Below, in pieces: positions 16,538 to 26,400 of a stretch of DNA of 43,858 nt. The position numbers and the translations under genes were made by a program. This stretch comes from Bradyrhizobium oropedii. Lineage in GTDB: Bacteria > Pseudomonadota > Alphaproteobacteria > Rhizobiales > Xanthobacteraceae. The notes beneath the pieces were generated by a model. That model had not been told where the DNA came from, searched no databases, and was given only the letters and a program-made list of their open reading frames with translations. Every line of letters begins with the position of its first letter. Position 1 is the stretch's first letter. Location of the stretch: positions 1-43,858 of the forward strand of contig NZ_JACMYO010000061.1 in NCBI RefSeq assembly GCF_020889685.1, in the 5' to 3' direction.

Positions 16538-16858
16538 CTATCTGATCAGGCAGGGTCTTGCACGGCGTCGCTCTTTGAAGAATTCAACGTCGGCCGCCCA
16601 GGAACCGGTGGACGTTGCGAGGCAAGTCAACAGCTCAACGTAGCTCTGCGCGGCCCCAGTGCTGCTCTCCCCGACGCAGGCCTGGGCGTCGGTCTCGTCT
16701 TTCGTGCAGTCTGCGACCTTTTCGGTGCCGACGTTAGCCACCTCCGTGTTGCAGTTTTGGACAATATCGAAGGCGGGTATTCGGTCGGCGGCCCGGGCCT
16801 GATCAATGGCCGACGAAGCGATGACAATGGCGGCCACGGCAAAAACGGAGGTGCGCAT
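16538..16858 (-). CDS. small exported cysteine-containing protein
   Basis: The 106-residue product has a clear signal peptide (MRTSVFAVAAIVIASSAIDQARA, cleavage before ADR). The mature part has five Cys residues (NCNTEV, DCTKDE, ACVGES, LTCLAT, RPCLIR), so disulfides in the periplasm are likely. I do not recognise a named family. It reads like small rhizobial proteins of unknown function, and the segment ETDAQACVGESS may be shortened relative to them. It ends only nine bases before the cydA start and follows ndh by 59 bases, so it is likely cotranscribed with the bd oxidase. The ATG at 16858 has AGAGA upstream. A role in oxidase assembly is a guess. Confidence 0.7.
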   Translation of the reverse strand: MRTSVFAVAAIVIASSAIDQARAADRIPAFDIVQNCNTEVANVGTEKVADCTKDETDAQACVGESSTGAAQSYVELLTCLATSTGSWAADVEFFKERRRARPCLIR

Positions 16859-16917
16859 TTTGGTCTCTCTGCTGGATACGTGTGAGTTGCGCCAGTCCAT
16901 GGCGCAAGCACGCTTGA

Positions 16918-18249
16918 TCATCCGATCCTGGGAGGTTCAGGTATCAATCGCGAGCTGCGCTGGCCGGTGAAATACGACCAGAGCCACTGGTGCTGCACGC
17001 GCCAACGATTCTGTAGCTGCGGCAGGGCGAGGATGTGAACGAACGCCCACACCAGCCACGTCAACGCTCCGCTTGTGCGCAGCCAGCCTCGCTCAAGCAC
17101 CGCGTAGTTCTTGCCGACGACCGCCATGTTGCCTTTGTCGAAATAGCGGAACGGACGCTTGACTTTCCGTCTCTTCAGCTCCTTCGCGATCAGGCGGCCG
17201 ACATAGTGTCCTTCCTGGATCGCCGCCTGAGCTACGCCTGGCACCGGGTGTTCGTTCTTTTGCATGACCGACGCCGCATCTCCCACGACGAAGACGCCGG
17301 GCGCGTCCACGACCTTCAGGAAGGGATCGACGAGCGCGCGTCCAGCGCGGTCGGTCTTGGCGCCGAGCATCTTGGGGATCGGCGATGCCGCAACCCCCGC
17401 GGTCCAGAGCACTGTGGCGCTCGGGATCCGGTTTCCGCCGGCGACCACGCCCTGCGCGTCGACGGTCTCGACCTTCACTCCGGTCATGACTTTCACGCCG
17501 AGCTTTTCGAGCCGTCGCGTCGCCCTGCGAGACAGCGACTCGGCGAACGTCGGCAGAACCCTCTTGCCCGCGTCGAGCAGAATGATGTTCGCCTGTGCCG
17601 GATCGATGCGGCGGAAGTTAGCGTGCAGCGTGACCTTCGCCATCTGCGCGAGAGACGCGGCGAGCTCCACGCCCGAGGGACCAGCGCCGACCAGCACGAA
17701 CGTCATCTGCCGCGCGCGTTCGGCTTCATCCTCGGTCGTTGCGGCCAGTTCGAACGCGCCGAGGATTTTGGCTCGAATCGTCTCAGCGTCGCTGAGGTTC
17801 TTGAGGCCCGGCGCATATTGAGCGAACTCGTCGTGCCCGAAGTAGCTCGGACGCATGCCGGTCGCGACCACCAGATAGTCGTAGGCGAGTTTGCGGACGC
17901 CCACGCCGGGGCAAGACGCCTCGATCGTGCGGGAAGCGACGTCGACGTCGGTGACCTCGGCCAGCAGCACGCTCAGGTTCGGCTGTTTCACCTCGAGCTG
18001 CCGGATCGGCGCGGCGATCTCGGCAGGCGAGAGCACCGCCGTCGCCACCTGGTAGAGCAGCGGCTGAAATATGTGGTGGTTGCGGCGGTCGACCAGGACG
18101 ACATCGACATCAGTGCGCCGCAGTGCACGAGTCGCGGCGACGCCGGCGAAGCCGCCGCCGATGATCACGACGCGCTTGCGCTCTCCGTGGGTAGCTTCGA
18201 CAATTGCGGTTGCCTCGTCAGGCCGGTTCTCAGCCAACATCACACTCAT
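16918..18249 (-). CDS. ndh: type II NADH:quinone oxidoreductase (NDH-2)
   Basis: This 443-residue flavoprotein has the FAD-binding GxGxxG motif (VVIIGGGFAGVAATRAL, residues 27-43). NHHIFQPLLYQVATAVLSP follows, then the NADH-binding VLVGAGPSGVELAASLA around residue 185. FVVGDAA near 325 and AQAAIQEGHYVG near 345 are the second FAD contact and quinone-site AQxAxQ pattern. A short C-terminal amphipathic region would attach it to the membrane. NDH-2 oxidises NADH to reduce quinone without pumping protons. GAGGTG precedes the ATG. It lies between acyl-CoA catabolic genes and cydAB on one strand, so it can pass NADH electrons from the former to the latter. Confidence 0.93.
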   Translation of the reverse strand: MSVMLAENRPDEATAIVEATHGERKRVVIIGGGFAGVAATRALRRTDVDVVLVDRRNHHIFQPLLYQVATAVLSPAEIAAPIRQLEVKQPNLSVLLAEVTDVDVASRTIEASCPGVGVRKLAYDYLVVATGMRPSYFGHDEFAQYAPGLKNLSDAETIRAKILGAFELAATTEDEAERARQMTFVLVGAGPSGVELAASLAQMAKVTLHANFRRIDPAQANIILLDAGKRVLPTFAESLSRRATRRLEKLGVKVMTGVKVETVDAQGVVAGGNRIPSATVLWTAGVAASPIPKMLGAKTDRAGRALVDPFLKVVDAPGVFVVGDAASVMQKNEHPVPGVAQAAIQEGHYVGRLIAKELKRRKVKRPFRYFDKGNMAVVGKNYAVLERGWLRTSGALTWLVWAFVHILALPQLQNRWRVQHQWLWSYFTGQRSSRLIPEPPRIG

Positions 18250-18317
18250 GGTTCACCTCGTTTGCGCTTGCGCCGCGCCGAACTCGACGCAGCGCCATGA
18301 ATTGCTGCGAGCACGGA

Positions 18318-19103
18318 CTATTCGGCCGCCACGTGCGTCGGGCTCTTCGTAAAATTGGGCGGGCGCTTCTCGAGGAAGGCCGAGAGCGCTTCCTTGGCGT
18401 CCGCCGAGGTCACTCGCTCCATGAACTCCTGGCTTTCACTCTCGATCGCTGCTTTGAGCTGGCCGATTGAAGCCTGTTTGAGAAGCCGCTTGCTTGCCAG
18501 CAACGCGCCGCTCGGTTTGGCCGCTAGCTTCTGCGCCGTTGCGGTAGCGGTCGTGAGCAGATCGGCGTCGGGCACGACGTGAGTCACGAGGCCCAGCTCC
18601 GCGGCCCGCGTGGCCGTGAAGGGCTCTCCCAGCAAGTACAATTCCGCCGCCCGGAGGTAGCCTACGCGCGCCGGTATTGAGAAGCTTGATCCGAATTCCG
18701 GCACGAGCGCCAGGTTGATGAACGGTAGCTGGAATTTCGCGCTCTCCACCGCATAGATGAAATCGCAGTGCGTCAGCATCGTGGTTCCGCCGCCGATAGC
18801 CGCGCCTTGCACGGCCGCGACGATCGGTTTTTCGAACCTGACGAATGCGTCCATCAGATCGCCTTGCGGAAACGCGCCCGGCCTTGGCGGATTCTTGAGG
18901 AAATCCACGACGTCGTTGCCGGCGCTGAACACGTTTCCGGTGCTGTGCCAGAGCACGACACGGATCGCCTCGTCCTTGTCGGCCTTGTTGAGGATGTCGG
19001 CCAGGTTCGTATACATGGCGGACGTCATCGCGTTCTTCTGGGCCGGGCGATTGAGCTGGACCCGCAGGATCGCGTCGGTGCGCTCGGTGATAATGTCGCT
19101 CAT
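18318..19103 (-). CDS. crotonase-fold protein, enoyl-CoA isomerase-like
   Basis: The 261-residue protein has the crotonase oxyanion-hole segments GNVFSAGNDVVDF and AAIGGGTTMLTHCDF. The Glu that hydratases carry in GGGCE is Thr here, and the second catalytic Glu of the QPEI motif is missing. Instead a Glu lies in LALVPEFGSS, the position used by delta3,delta2-enoyl-CoA isomerases and PaaG-type proteins. An isomerase role, moving a double bond in an acyl-CoA, is therefore likelier than hydration. The C-terminus ends in the usual FLEKRPPNF. AAAGGAG lies before the ATG. It is the fifth gene of the CoA-ester cluster. Confidence 0.82.
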   Translation of the reverse strand: MSDIITERTDAILRVQLNRPAQKNAMTSAMYTNLADILNKADKDEAIRVVLWHSTGNVFSAGNDVVDFLKNPPRPGAFPQGDLMDAFVRFEKPIVAAVQGAAIGGGTTMLTHCDFIYAVESAKFQLPFINLALVPEFGSSFSIPARVGYLRAAELYLLGEPFTATRAAELGLVTHVVPDADLLTTATATAQKLAAKPSGALLASKRLLKQASIGQLKAAIESESQEFMERVTSADAKEALSAFLEKRPPNFTKSPTHVAAE

Positions 19104-19133
19104 GGGTTGCTCCTTTTCTCTATATTGCCTGTG

Positions 19134-20357
19134 TCAGGCGTGTTCCCGCACTTTCGGCACTGCGCCGCTCGTGCGCAGGTCTTCGACGCCTTTGGCGTCA
19201 AATCCCAGGTCGCGGAGGATTTCCTCCGTGTGCTGGCCGAGGTCGGGCGCGCGCCGGGCTGGGACCTTGGCGACACCGTGCAGTTGAATTGGGCTGCTAA
19301 TCGTCGAGGTGAGCTTGCCGCCGGCGCCTTCGAGCGGAACGACGATGTCGTTTGCCGCCAGTTGCGGATCGTTGATCACCTCTTGCGGCCCGCGCACGGC
19401 GCCGAACGTGACGTGCACGCCGCTGAAAACCTCATTCCAATGCTCCATGGGTTGCGCGGAGAAAGCCTCGTCGAGAATGGCCGTGAGCTCCGGCATGTTC
19501 TCTGACAGCTTCGCCGGATCGGAAAACCTCGGATCGGTGAGGAGATCCGACCGGCCGATCGCCTTCGCAACGGCCACCAACTTGTCGGGCATGACGACAA
19601 GAACAAACCAGGTGCCGTCGGAGGCGCGATACACGTTGAGCGCCGCGCTGGCCGGGTGCTTGCGATCGTGCAGCCCGTAGAACTTCGCGCCGGCCAACGC
19701 GGCCTGGATCGAAACGCTCGCCGACCAGATCCCCGTGGCAAGCAGTGAGGTCGTGACGTACGTCCCCTTGCCGGTTCGCTCGCGACGGTAGAGCGCGGTG
19801 ACGATCGCCGAATAGATTCCGACCGCGGTCGCATTGTCGCCGCTACCGGCCACCGGCCAGGTTGGCGGCGCGCCGGCATCGCGCGTCATCGACAGCAGGC
19901 CGCTGCGCGCCCAATACGCCGTGAGATCGAAGCCAGGCAGTTCGGAATCGGGCCCGTGTTCGCCGAAGCCAGTAAGATCCGCGTAGATCAGCCGTGGGTT
20001 CCATTGCGCGACGTCGGTGTATTCGAGCTTCAATTTCTTGCGCGCGGGATGCGGCGTATTGACGATGAATACGTCGGCCCATTTGACAAGCTGCTCGATC
20101 ACCTGCTGGGCGCCGGGCGACTTCAGATCAAGCGTGATGCTGCGCTTGTTGCGGTTGGCGAGATGCCACTGATAGGGATCATCTGAAGCCGGCTGCGGTG
20201 GGATTTTGTTCGCATGTCGCCAGGGGTCGCCGCTCGGCGGCTCGACTTTGATGACGTCTGCGCCGAAATCCGACAACATGACGGCAGCGCCGGGCCCCGC
20301 GATGAAGCTCGCGAAGTCAACCACCTTCAGTCCGGAAAAAATGTTGTCGTTTGCCAT
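19134..20357 (-). CDS. type III CoA transferase (CaiB/BaiF family)
   Basis: The 407-residue protein begins LKVVDFASFIAGPGAA and GADVIKVEPPSGDP, the N-terminal CoA-binding signature of family III. Asp174, in the SGDNATAVG segment, aligns with the catalytic Asp169 of formyl-CoA transferase that forms the acyl-anhydride intermediate. YRRERTGKGTYV follows. The ATG at 20357 is chosen because AGGAGAG lies seven bases upstream. Such enzymes move CoA between carboxylic acids, activating a substrate without ATP. Here it probably activates the acid that the neighbouring hydratase and dehydrogenase then degrade; that acid is unknown. A second, broken CoA-transferase fragment lies at 41648-42028. Confidence 0.88.
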   Translation of the reverse strand: MANDNIFSGLKVVDFASFIAGPGAAVMLSDFGADVIKVEPPSGDPWRHANKIPPQPASDDPYQWHLANRNKRSITLDLKSPGAQQVIEQLVKWADVFIVNTPHPARKKLKLEYTDVAQWNPRLIYADLTGFGEHGPDSELPGFDLTAYWARSGLLSMTRDAGAPPTWPVAGSGDNATAVGIYSAIVTALYRRERTGKGTYVTTSLLATGIWSASVSIQAALAGAKFYGLHDRKHPASAALNVYRASDGTWFVLVVMPDKLVAVAKAIGRSDLLTDPRFSDPAKLSENMPELTAILDEAFSAQPMEHWNEVFSGVHVTFGAVRGPQEVINDPQLAANDIVVPLEGAGGKLTSTISSPIQLHGVAKVPARRAPDLGQHTEEILRDLGFDAKGVEDLRTSGAVPKVREHA

Positions 20358-20386
20358 TTGGTCTCTCCTAGATTGTCGTGCTTGCT

Positions 20387-21238
20387 TCACCGTCCCAGGA
20401 ACTGGGGCGCGCGTTTCTCGAGGAAGGCAGACGTGCCTTCCTTCTTATCTTCCGTCCCGGCGCACAGGCCGAAATAGGATGCCTCCAGCGCAAAGCCTTC
20501 GCTCTGGCTCGTGTCCATTCCCTTGTTCACCGCCTCGAGCGATTGCTTGATAGCGATGGGCGCGTTCGAACCGATCATCTTCAAGATGGCTTCCGCGCGG
20601 GGAATGAGATCGGTTGCCGCAACGACCTCGTTGACGAGCCCGATGCGCCAGGCCTCCTGCACGCTGATGATCTCTCCGGACAGAATGAGCTGGAGCGCGC
20701 GGCCTTTTCCGACCAGGCGCGGCAGCCGCTGCGTGCCGCCACCGCCGGGAAGCAGCCCCAGCTTGACCTCCGGCTGGCCGAACTTCGCGTGCTCGACAGC
20801 GACGCGAATGGTGCAGGCCATTGCCGTCTCGCAACCGCCGCCCAGCGCAAAGCCGTTGATCGCCGCGATTACCGGCTTGCCGAGGTTCTCAATCAGATCC
20901 AGCACCTGCTGTCCGTGGCGGCTGGACCGCTCGGCGTCGATCGCACTCGCCTGCGCGAGCTCGGAGATGTCGGCGCCGGCGACGAATGCCTTGTCGCCCG
21001 CGCCGGTGAGAATGACGCCACGCACGGCGTCGTCGTCCCGCGCAGCCTCGAAAGCAGTTCGCAAATCCTTCCATGTTGCGGTGTTCAGGGCGTTGAGCAC
21101 CTTGGGCCGGTTAATGGTCACATAGGCGATCGTGTCGCGTCTCTCGTACAGGACGTTTGTGAGCGGCAGGACTGCCGCCGATGGATCGGCAGGCACTATC
21201 TTGGACGAAGATTCGAGCGTCGTTGTTGTCGATGACAT
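20387..21238 (-). CDS. enoyl-CoA hydratase
   Basis: The 283-residue crotonase-fold protein has an N-terminal extension of about 25 residues before VLYERRDTIAYVTINRP. Both catalytic Glu residues are present: Glu137 in GGGCETAMAC and Glu157 in FGQPEVKLGLLPGGGGTQRLPR. It should therefore add water to 2-enoyl-CoA to give 3-hydroxyacyl-CoA. AFVAGADISEL provides the oxyanion hole, and AFLEKRAPQF ends the protein. GGAAAGAGAG precedes the ATG. It lies between the 3-hydroxyacyl-CoA dehydrogenase and the CoA transferase genes, with 29 bases to the latter, consistent with a beta-oxidation-like operon. Confidence 0.9.
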   Translation of the reverse strand: MSSTTTTLESSSKIVPADPSAAVLPLTNVLYERRDTIAYVTINRPKVLNALNTATWKDLRTAFEAARDDDAVRGVILTGAGDKAFVAGADISELAQASAIDAERSSRHGQQVLDLIENLGKPVIAAINGFALGGGCETAMACTIRVAVEHAKFGQPEVKLGLLPGGGGTQRLPRLVGKGRALQLILSGEIISVQEAWRIGLVNEVVAATDLIPRAEAILKMIGSNAPIAIKQSLEAVNKGMDTSQSEGFALEASYFGLCAGTEDKKEGTSAFLEKRAPQFLGR

Positions 21239-21324
21239 GTGATCTCTCTTTCCATTTGGCGAGCCGGTGCAGTGCGCACCGGCACGCTTGCGGTCTCAGA
21301 TGAATGGGCTGCACCCGCTCGGGC

Positions 21325-22302
21325 TTACGCAACTGGCTCGATCGATTTCGTTTGGGCCGACTTTGCAACCTTGTTGCGCAGCTCGATCAGGCCAAGCAGG
21401 ACTTCGTCGCGCGCCGCCTCCAGCTCCGCGATGGTGCGCGAGCCGACCTCCGCGTGGACGCTGTCGATGAGCTTCTGTTGCACGTCCGGCGTCAGCACGG
21501 GCGAGCCGAGAGTCTTCCACCATGCCGTCATCGGCCCGGAGAACTGATGGAAGAAGTGCTCGATCCCACCCGGGCCACCGCCAAGGTGATTGAGCATCAT
21601 GTTGCCCATGACGCCCCATCTCAGGCCCGGGCCCCAGGAGAGGGCGGTGTCAACGTCGGCGGCGCTCACCACGCCCTCGGCGACGAGATAGTAGACCTCG
21701 CGCGCCAGCGCGGACTGCAAGCGGTTGGCGACGTGGCCGGGCATCTCCTTGTTGACCCGCACGGTTTTCTGCCCGATCGAAGAGTAGAACTCCTCCACAC
21801 GCTGGATTGTCGCTTCCGAGGTCTTGGCTCCGCCGACGATCTCGGTCAGCGGGATCAGGTGCGGCGGATTGAATGGATGGGCGATGACACAGCGCTCCGG
21901 ATGGGTCTTGGCGCCTTTCTGGATTTCACTCATGGTGAGCCCCGACGAGCTCGATGCGATGATCACCTCGGGTGGCAGGAGCTCATCGAGCTGCCCGTAG
22001 AGCTTCTGCTTGAAATCGATCCGCTCGGGCCCGTTCTCCTGGACGAGGTCGACGCCGGCAACCGCCTGCGCGAGATCGGCGGTGAACGTGACGTTCGACT
22101 GCGATGCTCCCGCCGACAGGCCCAGTCGCTTGAGCGCTGGCCAGGCCGTCTCGACGAACTTGCGGAGCGAGGCTTCTGCGTTTGGCGCGGGGTCGGTCGC
22201 GACGACCTGCAGTCCCTTGGCGAGAAACAGCGAGGTCCAGCTCGCTCCAATCACGCCGGTCCCGATCATGGCGATGCGGCGAATGGGTTTATTGTTCGAC
22301 AT
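21325..22302 (-). CDS. 3-hydroxyacyl-CoA dehydrogenase family protein
   Basis: The 325-residue protein starts with the NAD-binding loop IAMIGTGVIGASW. It has the catalytic-site patterns VQENGPE, SSSSGLTMS and CVIAHPFNPPHLIPLTEIV, in which the His and a nearby Glu form the dyad. The length and FNPPHLIPL wording place it with short 3-hydroxyacyl-CoA or L-carnitine dehydrogenases rather than large multifunctional FadB proteins. It would oxidise a 3-hydroxyl to a ketone and make NADH. AGGAGA precedes the ATG. It comes 23 bases after the beta-propeller gene. Whether the substrate is a CoA ester or a free hydroxy acid such as carnitine cannot be decided from sequence. Confidence 0.87.
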   Translation of the reverse strand: MSNNKPIRRIAMIGTGVIGASWTSLFLAKGLQVVATDPAPNAEASLRKFVETAWPALKRLGLSAGASQSNVTFTADLAQAVAGVDLVQENGPERIDFKQKLYGQLDELLPPEVIIASSSSGLTMSEIQKGAKTHPERCVIAHPFNPPHLIPLTEIVGGAKTSEATIQRVEEFYSSIGQKTVRVNKEMPGHVANRLQSALAREVYYLVAEGVVSAADVDTALSWGPGLRWGVMGNMMLNHLGGGPGGIEHFFHQFSGPMTAWWKTLGSPVLTPDVQQKLIDSVHAEVGSRTIAELEAARDEVLLGLIELRNKVAKSAQTKSIEPVA

Positions 22303-22325
22303 GGGTTGATTCTCCTGCTCGATTT

Positions 22326-23240
22326 TTAGACTTCGGCGTAGGCGATGCCGGTGAGATTGCCCTGGGCGTAGAGAAAGTTGCGCTCATTCTTGCCGTCGAG
22401 ATCGGCGGAATAAACTGAGCCGGCGAAGTCGGTGACGAACATCCGGTTGCCGGGAACATCGAGGGCAATGCCGATCCCCTCCATCAAATGCGTGACGACG
22501 ATCTCCGGGTCGGCCTTGGTGTCGATCGGCACGCGATTGACGGTATTGCCGCGCGGAGGATCGCCGCGGTCGGTCCAGTAGAGGATACGGTTCGCCAGAT
22601 CGAGCTCGAGGTCGACGGGTTCCGGCAGATGATCGAACAGCAACTCGATGTCGGTGCGGTTCGTCGGCGTCTCGCCCTTCGGGATCTCGATGTTGGCGCG
22701 GAAAATGCGGCCCAGTCCGCCCTTCGTCGCGCCTTTTTGCGTCCAGTAGAGTTTGCCGAGCTTCGGATCGATGGTGATGCCGACGCACCAGCGAGTTTCA
22801 TCGAGCTGCTCCTTATCGCCGCGGCCGCGTTCGACCAGCGTTTCGACCTGGGAGCCGTCGAGGTTCGCGCGCATCACGCGCATGCCCTCGCGGTCGCACC
22901 AATAGAGCTTGCCGTTCTCCTTATCGAGGTGGATCTGCTTCGGCGTGTGTGTGACGCCCTGCGGGACGATGACCTTGCGATTTCCGCCGTCGAGGTCGGC
23001 GCGCTCGATCGAGCCGTCGTTGAGAGGGGGAACGCCCATGTTGGTCCAATAGATGTGACCAGCCTCAACATCCACGGCGATGCCATCGGGGAGGCGACCG
23101 TCGGTGATGATGGTCTTGCGGTCGGAACCGTCGGGATTCATCGAGTGAATGCGATCGCCGCTCAGTTCGAGGACGAACAGTCGACCGGAGCGGGTGGCGC
23201 CCGATGAGTTCTTCGATTTGGTTGCTTCCAGTGTCGTCAT
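22326..23240 (-). CDS. YWTD-repeat six-bladed beta-propeller protein
   Basis: The 304-residue protein repeats the YWT motif of LDL-receptor class B propellers (IYWTNMG, LYWCDREG, LYWTQKG, LYWTDRG). These sit about 45-50 residues apart, with matching LDGGNRKVI-type strands and DGIAVDVEAG / VGITIDPKLG turns. The start at 23240 is chosen because GAAGGAAAG precedes it. No signal peptide is seen, so it appears cytoplasmic. Bacterial six-bladed propellers include SMP-30-like lactonases and binding scaffolds; the catalytic metal residues of SMP-30 are not evident. It is the first gene of the CoA-ester operon, so a lactonase or substrate-handling role is possible but unproven. Confidence 0.82.
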   Translation of the reverse strand: MTTLEATKSKNSSGATRSGRLFVLELSGDRIHSMNPDGSDRKTIITDGRLPDGIAVDVEAGHIYWTNMGVPPLNDGSIERADLDGGNRKVIVPQGVTHTPKQIHLDKENGKLYWCDREGMRVMRANLDGSQVETLVERGRGDKEQLDETRWCVGITIDPKLGKLYWTQKGATKGGLGRIFRANIEIPKGETPTNRTDIELLFDHLPEPVDLELDLANRILYWTDRGDPPRGNTVNRVPIDTKADPEIVVTHLMEGIGIALDVPGNRMFVTDFAGSVYSADLDGKNERNFLYAQGNLTGIAYAEV

Positions 23241-23477
23241 GGTCTTTCCTTCGGTGTCACAGTTGGCTTGTCTCAAGTTGCCTTCGTTGGCCTCTATTTG
23301 ACGCACAGGCGCCGCCATCGCCAGTTAAGCGGTTTGAATCGCGCTGAATCGTTGAGAACGAGAAGGCGGTCCACGTATGCCGGATCGGGCAAGATCAATG
23401 GACGGCTGGCATTTCGCAGCCATTGGAGTACGATGCCGGCAGGGCGGAGAGAGGCCCCGTGCATGGACGCATAAGCC

Positions 23478-26400
23478 GTGCTTGGTGCCACTCAACCCGG
23501 AAAGCCCGACCCCGGAGTTTGTCAGGCGGTGTCGCGTTCGCTGAACAGAGCGTACTCGGATGGCAGCTCTCAGATCCTCTGGGAGGACGGTGAGCGCGTC
23601 TTTCACCGTAGTTGGCGACTTAATGGCGACGGCACGCGCCGCGCCGTGCTGCTTGTTGCTCCTGCCGCCGACCAACCATCGCGCTCAAGCCTCGATCGTC
23701 TGACGCACGAATACGAGCTGAAGGACGAACTCGACGGGGCGTGGGCGGTACGGCCGCTGGAGCTCGTGGGCGAGGCCGGCCGAACCATATTGGTGCTCGA
23801 GGATGAGGGCGGCGAGCCGATCGAGCGGTTGCTCGGCGTGCCGATGAAGGTGGGACGCTTCTTGGGCCTTGCCATCGCTGTGACTTCGGCTGTCGGCAAG
23901 CTTCACCAGCGCGGTCTCATCCATAAGGACATCAAGCCGGCCAACATCCTGCTCAACGACGCGACCGGCGAGGTACGGCTGACGGGGTTCGGCATCGCCT
24001 CGCGTTTCGCGCGGGAACGACAGTCGCCTCATCCTCCCGAGACGATTGCCGGGACGCTTGCCTACATGGCGCCTGAGCAGACCGGACGGATGAACCGCTC
24101 AATCGATTCCCGGAGTGACCTCTACGCGCTCGGGGTCACCTTCTACCAAATGCTGACGGGTGTTTTGCCGTTTGATGCCGTGGACCCGATGGAATGGGTG
24201 CACTGCCACCTCGCCAGGCGGCCGGTGCCGCCCGCCGAACGGCTGAACGAGATTCCTGGCGCCGTCTCGGCCATCGTCATCAAGCTGCTCGCGAAGAGGG
24301 CCGAAGACCGCTATCAGACGGCCACCGGTCTCGAGGGCGACCTTCGAAAATGTCAGAGCGAATGGGCAGCGCAGCGCTCGATTGACGACTTCCAACTTGG
24401 TGAACGCGATATACCCGATCGTCTGTTGATCGCCGAGAAACTCTACGGGCGGCGGCGCGAGGTTGAGACCCTGCTCGCCTCCTTCGATCGCGCCGTCAAC
24501 GGTGGCGCCCCGGAATTGATCCTGGTCTCGGGCTATTCCGGCGTGGGGAAATCCTCTGTCGTGAACGAGCTGCAGCCGGTGCTGGTACCGCCGCGGGGCC
24601 TTTTCGCTTCCGGCAAGTTTGACCAGTACAAGCGCGACATTCCCTATGCGACGCTGGCACAAGCCTTCCAGAGCCTGATCCGGCCCCTGCTTGGCAAAAG
24701 TGAAGCCGATCTTACACCCTGGCGCGATGCATTGCGGGAAGCACTCGGACAGAACGCAGGACTGATTGTCGATCTTGTTCCTGAAGTGAAGTTGATCGTT
24801 GGAGAGCCGCCGCCGGTTGCTGAGCTTCCGCCACAAGACGCGCAACGGCGCTTTCAACTGGTGTTTCGGCAGTTCATCGGTGTCTTCGCTCGACCTGAAC
24901 ATCCCCTGGCGCTCTTCCTCGATGACTTGCAATGGCTCGACGCAGCGACGCTGGACCTCGTGGAAGACCTGTTGAACCGTTCCGATCTCCGCAATCTTCT
25001 TCTCGTCGGCGCCTTCCGCGATAACGAAGTCACTGCAGCACATCCGCTCATGCGTAAGCTGGAGGCGATCCGGGCAACCGGACGGGTGCAGGACATCAAA
25101 CTTGCTTCGCTGAGAACCGAACACCTCGGAGAGCTTGTCGCGGATTCGCTCCGCTGCCAGGCGGAGCTGGCCACACCGCTCGCAAGTCTGGTACACGCGA
25201 AGACCGACGGGAATCCGTTCTTTGTGATCCAATTTCTTCACGCGCTCGCCGACGAGAGTCTCCTGGCCTTCGATCATGCGCGCGCGCGATGGTCCTGGGA
25301 TCTCGAAGGCATCCACGCCAAGCGGTATACGGACAACGTCGTGGAACTGCTGGCCAGGAAGCTGACGCGGCTGCCGCTCGGCACGCAGGGAGTGTTGCAG
25401 CAGCTCGCTTGCCTTGGCCATGTCGCGGACGATGCGGTGCTTTCGATCATTGTGGGAACAACCGAGGAGGGGGTGCACGCGGCTCTGTTGGAGGCCCGGC
25501 ACCAACAATTGATCGACCGCGTCGATCGCTCCTACAAATTCATTCACGACCGCGTGCAGGAAGCCGCCTATGCCCTGATCCCGGAAAACGCACGCGCGGA
25601 GGCGCATTTGGCAATCGGCCGGCTGCTTTTGGCACAGACACCGTCGGAAAGACGCGACGAGACGATCTTCGAGATTGTCAACCAGCTCAACCGCGGCGCG
25701 CCGCTGATCACGTCACCGGAGGAACGCGAGCAGCTCGCGGAGCTGAACTTGACCGCTGGCAAACGCGCCAAGGCGTCGTCGGCCTACGCTTCCGCGCTGA
25801 CCTATCTCGTTGCGGGGGCGGCGCTGTTACCTAAGGACGCCTGGGAGCGACGGCAGGAGTTGGCCTTTGAATTGGAGCTGTACAGCGCTGACTGCGAGCT
25901 CTGTGCCGGTGCGCTGCAGGCCGCCGAGAAGCGTCTGGCCGCGCTTGCAGCGCGCGCTGGCGGCGCGGTTCAACAGTGCATCGTGGCACAGCGGCGCGTG
26001 GATCTGTACGTAGGGCTTGGGGCTGGCGAGAGGGCAGTGGGAGTTGCCCTAGAAAGCTTGCGGCATGTGGGTATTGATTGGTCAGCGCATCCTACAGAAG
26101 CTGAGGCGCGCCGTGAGTACGAGCGCATCTGGTCTTTACTCGGAAATCGCGCAATCGAGGATCTCGTTGATCTGCCGCTGATCCGGGATCCGGAGGCCAA
26201 GGCCACGCTCGACCTGCTCAGCAGCCTGGTGGTACCGGCCCTGAACGCCAACAAGAACTTGTTCACGCTCGGTGTCTGCATGGCCACCAATCTCAGTCTG
26301 GAGTACGGCAACAGCGAAGCATCACCGTTTGGTTACATGACAACGGCTGCGATCGCCGGTCCCGGCTTCGGCCAGTACGTTGAAGCCTATCGATTTGGAA

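Noticed and set aside
17035..18300. 421-codon plus-strand open frame
   Set aside because: It lies wholly opposite the ndh gene, has low-complexity Arg/His-rich sequence and no family resemblance; it is an antisense shadow in GC-rich DNA.
24099..25607. 502-codon minus-strand open frame
   Set aside because: It lies opposite the giant kinase gene, which has clear domains throughout this part.
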